A stretch of DNA of 64,000 nucleotides, taken from IMG/VR virus record IMGVR_UViG_3300028920_002938, positions 1 to 64,000 of that record; one strand, written 5' to 3'. Source of the stretch: a virus. The notes beneath the pieces are model-generated. The model saw only the letters and a list, made by a program, of their open reading frames with translations, was not told the origin of the DNA and did not search any database. Every line of letters starts with the position of its first letter. Positions within the stretch are counted from its first letter, which is position 1. A program made the position numbers and the translations under genes. This document shows, one piece after another, positions 58,572-64,000 of this stretch.

Positions 58572-58794
58572 ATGGAAAGGCAGATATATAAAAGTAATAC
58601 ATGGTCCACATTGTGGCACAATATTACATGTCTTAAAGTATGTCGGTAGAAACGAAGAAAATGAAGTAGAAATTATGGCAAATGAATATTGTAATAAAAG
58701 AAAAAAGAAAGAACAGATATGGATTATTGATATGCCAGAACATGAATATTGGGAATACATACCACAGGAACAGTTCGTAGCAGAACTATTGTAG
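58558..58794 (+). CDS. 78-residue small beta protein
   Basis: MNMNKWKGRYIKVIHGPHCG, then TILHVLKYVGRNEENEVEIM and MANEYCNKRKKKEQIWIID. KVIHGPHCG resembles the KOW-type RNA-binding start (GPxxG) of SH3-like folds. Overlaps the previous gene by 14 bases. Ends with FVAELL. Confidence 0.5.
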   Translation: MNMNKWKGRYIKVIHGPHCGTILHVLKYVGRNEENEVEIMANEYCNKRKKKEQIWIIDMPEHEYWEYIPQEQFVAELL

Positions 58795-58804
58795 GAATGA
58801 TAGA

Positions 58805-58897
58805 ATGAAAAAAGAAAATAAAGAATTAGAAAAAATATGGGAAGCATTGATAGAACTTCAAAATGATATTAATAGATTAAAAAATAAAAGGAGATAA
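58805..58897 (+). CDS. 30-residue helical peptide
   Basis: MKKENKELEKIWEALIELQN then DINRLKNKRR: one coiled-coil heptad series. The ribosome site AAAAGGAGAT of the ATPase gene lies in its end, so the two are coupled. Confidence 0.45.
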   Translation: MKKENKELEKIWEALIELQNDINRLKNKRR

Positions 58898-58899
58898 TT

Positions 58900-60039
58900 A
58901 TGGGTGAAGTAAAATTAAATCACACTCAATTAGAAAGTGTGATAAGAGAATATATTAAGGCTGGTGTTTCATTATATCTATGGGGAACGACAGGTATAGG
59001 TAAAAGCCAAACTGTCGAAAAGATAGCAAGAGAGAAGGCAGAAGAATTAAAAAGGAAATTAATGATTTGGCATAAGTTAAGTAAACAGGAAAAGAATGAA
59101 GTGATTGCTAACCCTGAACACTACTACATACTTATTGACAAAAGACTTTCACAAATGGATCCATCTGACTTAAGAGGATTACCTGCACTAAATGGTAAAG
59201 ATACAGTTGAATGGAAACCACCTATGTGGTTGATGGCTATATCTAATCCAAAAGCAAAAGGAATACTGTTCTTAGATGAGATTAACTTATCACCACCAAG
59301 TTTACAATCATCTGCATATCAAATAATAAATGACCATGCATTAGATGAGTTAAGTATTTCAGATGATGTTGCTATCATAGCAGCAGGAAATAGAAAATCA
59401 GATAGAGCAAATACATTTGAAATCCCAAAACCATTACAGAATAGATTTGGTCATGTTATACTAAAGGTTCCACATATAGATGATTGGATTAATTGGGCAA
59501 TCAAACACGATATAGATTCTAGAATTATAACATTCCTAAAATTTAAGAATACTGCACTATTTAGATTTGACCCAGATAGTAAGGAACATGCGTTTCCTAC
59601 ACCAAGAAGTTGGGGTGAATTTTGTAATAGACTTATAAAAGGAAAACCAGATAAGACAGAAGAACAGAGAGATATAATCAAAATGCTTTCATCATCTGCA
59701 ATAGGTAGTGGAACTTCAATTGAGTTTGTTGCATTCCTTAAATTAAAGGAAAGTATAGACTTGAATAAAATACTAAGGAATCCACAAGAAGTAGAAAGCA
59801 TAAAACAACTTGACTTAAAGTATTCACTTATATCATTGATATCTGAATGGTATGAAAAGAATTTCAAAAGGGAAGATTTGGAAAAGGTATTACAAATTGC
59901 ATCACATATGGAAGATGAATTTGCTATCCTTCTATTAGGTATGGCAAGAGAAAAACATAAATCTTCATTTATGAATCAAGTAGTTAAAATAGATATATGG
60001 AAAAAAATTAATGAAAAATATGGTATCTATCTAATATAG
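58900..60039 (+). CDS. MoxR-type AAA+ ATPase
   Basis: A 379-residue ATPase: Walker A GTTGIGKS (29-36), Walker B GILFLDE (121-127) followed by INLSPPSLQSSAYQII, sensor 1 AAGNRKSDRA (Asn164), and an arginine-finger region PKPLQNRFGHV. The insert and C-terminal lid are typical of the MoxR/RavA family, which act as chaperones with von Willebrand A partners to remodel metal sites or protein complexes. The next gene encodes that partner, separated by 11 bases. Viral copies may modify host or virus complexes; the client is unknown. Confidence 0.88.
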   Translation: MGEVKLNHTQLESVIREYIKAGVSLYLWGTTGIGKSQTVEKIAREKAEELKRKLMIWHKLSKQEKNEVIANPEHYYILIDKRLSQMDPSDLRGLPALNGKDTVEWKPPMWLMAISNPKAKGILFLDEINLSPPSLQSSAYQIINDHALDELSISDDVAIIAAGNRKSDRANTFEIPKPLQNRFGHVILKVPHIDDWINWAIKHDIDSRIITFLKFKNTALFRFDPDSKEHAFPTPRSWGEFCNRLIKGKPDKTEEQRDIIKMLSSSAIGSGTSIEFVAFLKLKESIDLNKILRNPQEVESIKQLDLKYSLISLISEWYEKNFKREDLEKVLQIASHMEDEFAILLLGMAREKHKSSFMNQVVKIDIWKKINEKYGIYLI

Positions 60040-60050
60040 AGTTGAATTAA

Positions 60051-61256
60051 ATGTGGAAACTAACTACAGAAAAAAAGATTACAAAAGCAAGAGTAAAACT
60101 TAATGACAGAAATCCATTCTTTGGGTATCTAACAATGAGATTAGAATTCGAAAGAAAAGATGATGAAGTTGATAGGATATCCGTTAATAAGTTTGGTCAT
60201 TGCAAATACAATGGAACATTTATAGATTCACTACCACAAGAACAAATAATAGGTGCAATAGCACATGAAGTAATGCATTGTGCATTAAATCACTTTGATA
60301 GAATGCAGGGAAAAGATAAACAATTATGGAACATATCAACAGATATAGTTATAAATGCACTACTTGCAGTAGATGGATTAGTGCCACCAAAAAATGGTTA
60401 TAATCCTAATGGAGGTGGATATATAAATATTTGGGGCATTGAATTATATGAGTGCCATAAAAAGAGTGCAAATGAAGTATATGACAAACTATATAATGCA
60501 TATAAAAAACAAGAAAAATCAGGATTAGAAGAAGGATTTGACATACATATATACGATGATGATAATCAAGGTAAAGAAGGTAAGAAGAAAAATAAATCTG
60601 GTAATACTAATGATATTCCTACTGATTGGGAAAAAGAAATAGTAGAAGCAGCAACCTTTGCTAAAATGCAAGGTAAACTACCAGCAGGAATAAAAAGACT
60701 TGTTAATGAATTGCTTGGAAATGTGATTGATTGGCGTGGATTGTTATACAAATACATACAATCAACATTACCATTTGATTATACTTGGATTAAACCAAAT
60801 AAAAAATCATATGCAACTGGAATATATATGCCAGATGTAGTAAGAGAACAAATTGATATCATATGTAGCATAGATACATCAGGTAGTATATCTGAAGAAG
60901 AACTTACAGAATTTTCAAGTGAGTTACTTGGAATTATAAACTCATTTGAGAATATAAACCTAACAATTATATATAATGATACAGAAGTATATGGTCCACA
61001 TAGATTACAAAATCCTACACCAAGTGATATAATTAAACTAAAACCAGAAGGTGGTGGTGGAACAAATCACATACCTGTATTTGAATGGGTAAATAAAAAT
61101 AATGAGAATGCTTCATTATTAATTTGCTTTACAGATGGGTATACCTCTTATCCAAATAATTCAAGTATAGATACCATTTGGGTATTAGCAGGTCATCATT
61201 GTGATAAAGACACAATACCATTCGGTAGGGTAATAGAATTACCAAGAACACACTAG
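60051..61256 (+). CDS. VWA-like / DUF2201 metallopeptidase, MoxR partner
   Basis: A 401-residue protein: N-terminal DUF2201-type part with zinc-protease motif HEVMHCALNH (72-81), a Lys-rich linker (~165-190), and a C-terminal von Willebrand A domain with MIDAS DTSGS (275-279), GGGGTNHIP for the Thr, and FTDGY. Family members pair with MoxR ATPases, as in the classic MoxR-VWA operons. The HExxH could be catalytic; in many relatives its substrate is unknown. The neighbouring coiled-coil gene may be the third component. Confidence 0.88.
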   Translation: MWKLTTEKKITKARVKLNDRNPFFGYLTMRLEFERKDDEVDRISVNKFGHCKYNGTFIDSLPQEQIIGAIAHEVMHCALNHFDRMQGKDKQLWNISTDIVINALLAVDGLVPPKNGYNPNGGGYINIWGIELYECHKKSANEVYDKLYNAYKKQEKSGLEEGFDIHIYDDDNQGKEGKKKNKSGNTNDIPTDWEKEIVEAATFAKMQGKLPAGIKRLVNELLGNVIDWRGLLYKYIQSTLPFDYTWIKPNKKSYATGIYMPDVVREQIDIICSIDTSGSISEEELTEFSSELLGIINSFENINLTIIYNDTEVYGPHRLQNPTPSDIIKLKPEGGGGTNHIPVFEWVNKNNENASLLICFTDGYTSYPNNSSIDTIWVLAGHHCDKDTIPFGRVIELPRTH

Positions 61257-61266
61257 AGGTATTATT

Positions 61267-62130
61267 ATGAAATATGAAGAAATAATAGCAGAAATAGAAG
61301 AACTACAAGAAGAAGAATGTAGATATAGAAAGAAGTTAGATTATTTTGAAAAAAACAAAGACAAAATAACTGAAAAATATTTCAAAGCAAAGTGTGGAAA
61401 TAAGTATAATGAGATATATGAGTTATTGTCAGAAATTAAATCATACATATATGAAGGAGGTGAAACATCTTTAACTAAACAACGTAAAAGAATGAGTTCT
61501 ATGGTTATTAAATCTATACATAAATTAATTTCTAGAAAAACATTAATAGTAGAAGATGGTAACAGAGGAATATATGCAGGTCCATATGGAATAGGTGAAC
61601 AAATAAAATATTACGACAGAGCAAATCCAGTAACAAATATGTATCAATTAATACAAATATTCAAAAGGTATCCTACTGCTGATTTTGGAAAAAAGATAAA
61701 GAACTATCCAAAAAAAACACTTATTAGAGAATATCAAAAAACATTAGTCAACTATAAATTCTTAGACGATATTAGTAAGAAAATAAATGTAAATAATGCT
61801 AATATACATTTAAGAGATCCAGATAGTTCATTATCAATGAAATCAAAGATAGTATCCGAGATATCCATTTCTGTTGGTCGTTGGAGTAATTACATAACTC
61901 TTGGTAGTAATAATTATTCTTATTATTCAGACAAGAATAATAAAATATTATTTAATACAGAAACTATAACTCCATACGAATGCTATTTAGCATCACAAGT
62001 ATGGGAATATTTAAAACCAAAGTTAATTGAAATACTAGATATATTAAAACAAATATATGACAACAATGAGAAATTAAAAGAAACTATACTAGATAAACTA
62101 GGATATATATTAGTTGCACAACAATTATAG
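61267..62130 (+). CDS. 287-residue coiled-coil protein linked to MoxR-VWA pair
   Basis: Starts with a strong coiled coil (EEIIAEIEELQEEECRYRKK, to ~80), then a mixed globular part (GNRGIYAGPYGIGEQIKYYD, WSNYITLGSNNYSYYSD) and a helical end (YLKPKLIEILDILKQIYDNN). It follows the VWA gene by ten bases. No known domain is recognised. It may be the substrate adaptor or a third subunit. Ends LGYILVAQQL, like two neighbours that end VAMLL and VAMAL. Confidence 0.55.
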   Translation: MKYEEIIAEIEELQEEECRYRKKLDYFEKNKDKITEKYFKAKCGNKYNEIYELLSEIKSYIYEGGETSLTKQRKRMSSMVIKSIHKLISRKTLIVEDGNRGIYAGPYGIGEQIKYYDRANPVTNMYQLIQIFKRYPTADFGKKIKNYPKKTLIREYQKTLVNYKFLDDISKKINVNNANIHLRDPDSSLSMKSKIVSEISISVGRWSNYITLGSNNYSYYSDKNNKILFNTETITPYECYLASQVWEYLKPKLIEILDILKQIYDNNEKLKETILDKLGYILVAQQL

Positions 62131-62138
62131 GTGAATAA

Positions 62139-62471
62139 ATGACAATAGGTATACAAGTTCCAGATAAAATAAATATAAAAGGCTCAATACAAAGAGGTAA
62201 TCTAATTATGCTTAAGAAACACAAAGATTTATTTACTACCTATACTTGGCATAAGAATAATCCAAATGTTAATTTTATTGCTATGGTAGTAGATGTAATA
62301 AGTGGTTGGAGTTATTGCATGTTAGAACTACAAATAGTATATCCTTGTTTAGATATGGAAATGTGGATAGATGAAACATTATCATATGGTAAAGAGGATA
62401 TAGAAAAGAGAATAGAATTAGAAGATTTAAATGAAGAACAATATAGTATTATAGTGGCGATGTTATTATGA
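62139..62471 (+). CDS. 110-residue protein, unknown
   Basis: Reads IGIQVPDKINIKGSIQRGN, LFTTYTWHKNNPNVNFIAMV, GWSYCMLELQIVYPCLDMEM, then an acidic helix. Ends YSIIVAMLL. Strand-rich front with conserved-looking aromatic residues. Overlaps the next start by 4 bases. No family identified. Confidence 0.5.
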   Translation: MTIGIQVPDKINIKGSIQRGNLIMLKKHKDLFTTYTWHKNNPNVNFIAMVVDVISGWSYCMLELQIVYPCLDMEMWIDETLSYGKEDIEKRIELEDLNEEQYSIIVAMLL

Positions 62472-62818
62472 AAAAAAGAATAGGATATGCATTACTTGAA
62501 GGAATGAAAAAGAAACCCATATGGGGAACTGTTTATTCTTGGGAAACAGATATTTATATGTCGATATACTTTAATATACCAGATAATCCAGTTAATTGTA
62601 ATTGGTATATGGATTTAAAAGCAAGATATAATTTTAAGACTATAGAGAAAGGAGGCTATAGGTATGGCTTTTATTATAAAATAATCTGTTCAAGAAAAAT
62701 AGATGACATGAGACACTTACTTAAAGAATTAAAGAAATGGGAATATTCAGATAATAAATTTAATATTAAACTTGATGTTGATGAAGTATTAAGTTGTGCA
62801 GTATTAAATAAACTATAG
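62468..62818 (+). CDS. 116-residue protein, unknown
   Basis: Reads KRIGYALLEGMKKKPIWGTV, MSIYFNIPDNPVNCNWYMDL, then YRYGFYYKIICSRKIDDMRH and a helical end (LKELKKWEYSDN). The front is beta-rich. ATGA overlap with the previous gene. Unrecognised. Confidence 0.5.
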   Translation: MKKRIGYALLEGMKKKPIWGTVYSWETDIYMSIYFNIPDNPVNCNWYMDLKARYNFKTIEKGGYRYGFYYKIICSRKIDDMRHLLKELKKWEYSDNKFNIKLDVDEVLSCAVLNKL

Positions 62819-62829
62819 GAGAATATTGT

Positions 62830-63105
62830 ATGAATGATTTATTATGTAAGGAAGCAAAGAAAATAATTATTGATGTAGCCAGTGATATAATTCAAGTAGA
62901 GGATTATAGTTACTATCTATGGCTCTTTAATAATGACAATGAAATGATTGGTGTAGTCCATGGTGGTGAAGGTAAACCATTTGAACTAAAGGTGATTAAT
63001 ATAGGTGATTATAAAATTGTAGACTTTCAGTTTCATAACTGGTGTGACTTTAAAGACTTTCTTAAAAATAAAATGAGAAATTATATAGTGGCGATGGCTC
63101 TATGA
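62830..63105 (+). CDS. 91-residue protein, unknown
   Basis: Reads LCKEAKKIIIDVASDIIQVE, YSYYLWLFNNDNEMIGVVHG and a strand-rich end with FHNWCDFKDFLKNKM. A short alpha/beta fold. Ends NYIVAMAL and forms an ATGA overlap with the next gene. ATAGGAG upstream. Confidence 0.5.
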   Translation: MNDLLCKEAKKIIIDVASDIIQVEDYSYYLWLFNNDNEMIGVVHGGEGKPFELKVINIGDYKIVDFQFHNWCDFKDFLKNKMRNYIVAMAL

Positions 63106-63224
63106 AAGAAAAATATAGATGGTATTGCTTAAAGTGTAATGAATTCTTTAGTAGTTTAGGAAATGAATTTGATTGTCCATTATGTGGAAGTCATAATATA
63201 CTATTTATTAAAATATTAAAGTGA
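63102..63224 (+). CDS. 40-residue zinc-ribbon microprotein
   Basis: MKEKYRWYCLKCNEFFSSLG then DCPLCGSHNILF: CLKC and CPLC pairs eight to twelve residues apart make one ribbon. It sits directly before the methyltransferase gene, separated by eight bases. Confidence 0.6.
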   Translation: MKEKYRWYCLKCNEFFSSLGNEFDCPLCGSHNILFIKILK

Positions 63225-63232
63225 GTGAAACT

Positions 63233-64000
63233 ATGAAATATTTTAGTATGTTTTCAGGTATAGGTGGATTTGATTTAGCACTCAATAGTTTAGGTCATAA
63301 ATGTATAGGCTATTGTGAGATAGATAAATATGCTATATCTGTATATAAATATAATTTTGGAAAAGAGGTGAAAAATTATGGAAATGCAAAAGAATTTAAA
63401 CCAAATGAATTACAAGATTTTGATTTACTTGTTGCAGGATTTCCTTGCCAAGCATTCAGTATTGCTGGAAAACGGGAAGGTTTCAGAGATACCAGAGGAA
63501 CATTGTTTTTCGATATTGCAAGAGTTATTCAAACTAAAAAACCTAAGATTATACTCCTTGAAAACGTCAAAGGCTTACTCAATCACAAGAAAGGGAAAAC
63601 TTTCTCAATCATCATTCAAACGCTGGATGAATTGGGGTATGCAGTTGAATGGATGGTACTTAACAGCAAATTTTTCGGAGTACCCCAGAATAGAGAAAGA
63701 GTCTTCATTATCGGATATCTTAGAGGAACAAGTAGACAGCAAGTATTACCTATCAGAGAATATGCAAAAAAGGTTTCAGGAATATCTAAAGAAAAAACAT
63801 ACAAATACCACAGAGCAAAAGAAATAAGAGAACATGATGGTAGTCCTACACTAACACAAAATATGGGAACAGGTGGGCATAATGTTCCTATAGTAATGAG
63901 TCTACAAAAGAGAGATATAAATAGACCATCTATAAAAAAGAGAATAGATGCAGGATTAAAACCTAATGCAGGTAGTGGTACTATAGGTAAAGAAGATGAA
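63233..64000 (+). CDS. DNA (cytosine-5) methyltransferase, 3' end outside window
   Basis: Open for 256 codons and truncated by the window. Motif I FSGIGGFDLAL (7-17), motif IV GFPCQAFSIAG with the catalytic Cys72, motif VI ENVKG (110-114), motif VIII QNRERVFIIG (152-161), then the start of the target-recognition region. These are the defining motifs of C5-cytosine methyltransferases; the enzyme flips and methylates C using S-adenosylmethionine. It probably protects viral DNA from host restriction or marks it; specificity cannot be read. The gene has more CpG than its left neighbours. No nuclease partner is visible. Confidence 0.93.
   Translation, partial: MKYFSMFSGIGGFDLALNSLGHKCIGYCEIDKYAISVYKYNFGKEVKNYGNAKEFKPNELQDFDLLVAGFPCQAFSIAGKREGFRDTRGTLFFDIARVIQTKKPKIILLENVKGLLNHKKGKTFSIIIQTLDELGYAVEWMVLNSKFFGVPQNRERVFIIGYLRGTSRQQVLPIREYAKKVSGISKEKTYKYHRAKEIREHDGSPTLTQNMGTGGHNVPIVMSLQKRDINRPSIKKRIDAGLKPNAGSGTIGKEDE

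Noticed and set aside
63378-63827. 149-codon frame inside the methyltransferase region
   Set aside because: The methyltransferase frame carries all catalytic motifs and is continuous; this one is a frame shadow and does not indicate a frameshift.

Overview
The window reads as one end of the genome of an archaeal head-tailed virus (Caudoviricetes type) or its provirus. Archaeal markers seen in the sequence are BRE/TATA promoters (for example a BRE-like CCGAAA followed by TTTAAATA at 54239-54254), leaderless genes exactly 25-30 bases behind TATA boxes, strong GGTGAT/GGAGGTGAT ribosome binding sites, poly-T terminators, and a viral copy of the archaeal chromatin protein Alba. The DNA is AT-rich and, outside the middle of two giant surface-protein genes, strikingly poor in CpG. 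I cannot name the host.

Layout. (1) 1-48870, all on the minus strand, is the virion module. Read from 48870 down it holds: a probable small terminase, two small membrane proteins, large terminase, Alba, portal, a first prohead protease, a HIT-like protein, a first HK97-fold capsid protein, a PAS-like protein, a coiled-coil membrane protein, a second protease fused to an acidic scaffold, a decoration protein, a second capsid protein, connectors with an embedded HNH nuclease, two tandem tail-tube proteins, a tail chaperone with a predicted +1 frameshift, a zinc-ribbon protein, a giant FG-GAP surface protein, two proteins built from an I-D-x-L-I repeat, the tape measure, a tail hub, a 3173-residue surface protein, fibres, a cysteine-peptidase-like protein, a staphylococcal-nuclease homologue and a partial GIY-YIG protein. 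A short AT-rich motif precedes at least thirteen of these genes and looks like a late promoter. (2) 48871-49682 is an AT-rich divergent control region with palindromes and tandem repeats. (3) 49683-52380 holds a leaderless HNH-like gene and a small partner on the plus strand, then four or five tiny minus-strand genes; four of these have their own TATA box, each with copies of the same ~37-base repeat directly upstream. (4) 52381-55130 holds two unknown genes, an operator cluster, and a gene-free stretch with tandem promoters, large inverted repeats and a terminator (a candidate long non-coding RNA or origin), then an attenuator-like leader. (5) 55135-64000 is a tightly overlapping plus-strand operon of more than 25 small genes, many of them zinc-ribbon microproteins, with a MoxR-type ATPase plus von Willebrand A metallopeptidase pair and, at the edge, a C5-cytosine methyltransferase that runs out of the window.

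The most novel-looking items are a duplicated 118-119 base GC-rich element (199-317 and 21974-22091) with a conserved hairpin, the repeat-driven promoters of the tiny genes, the 54196-54745 non-coding region, the duplicated head modules, the predicted tail-chaperone frameshift, and the I-D-x-L-I repeat proteins. All functions are read by eye from motifs; no database search was possible.
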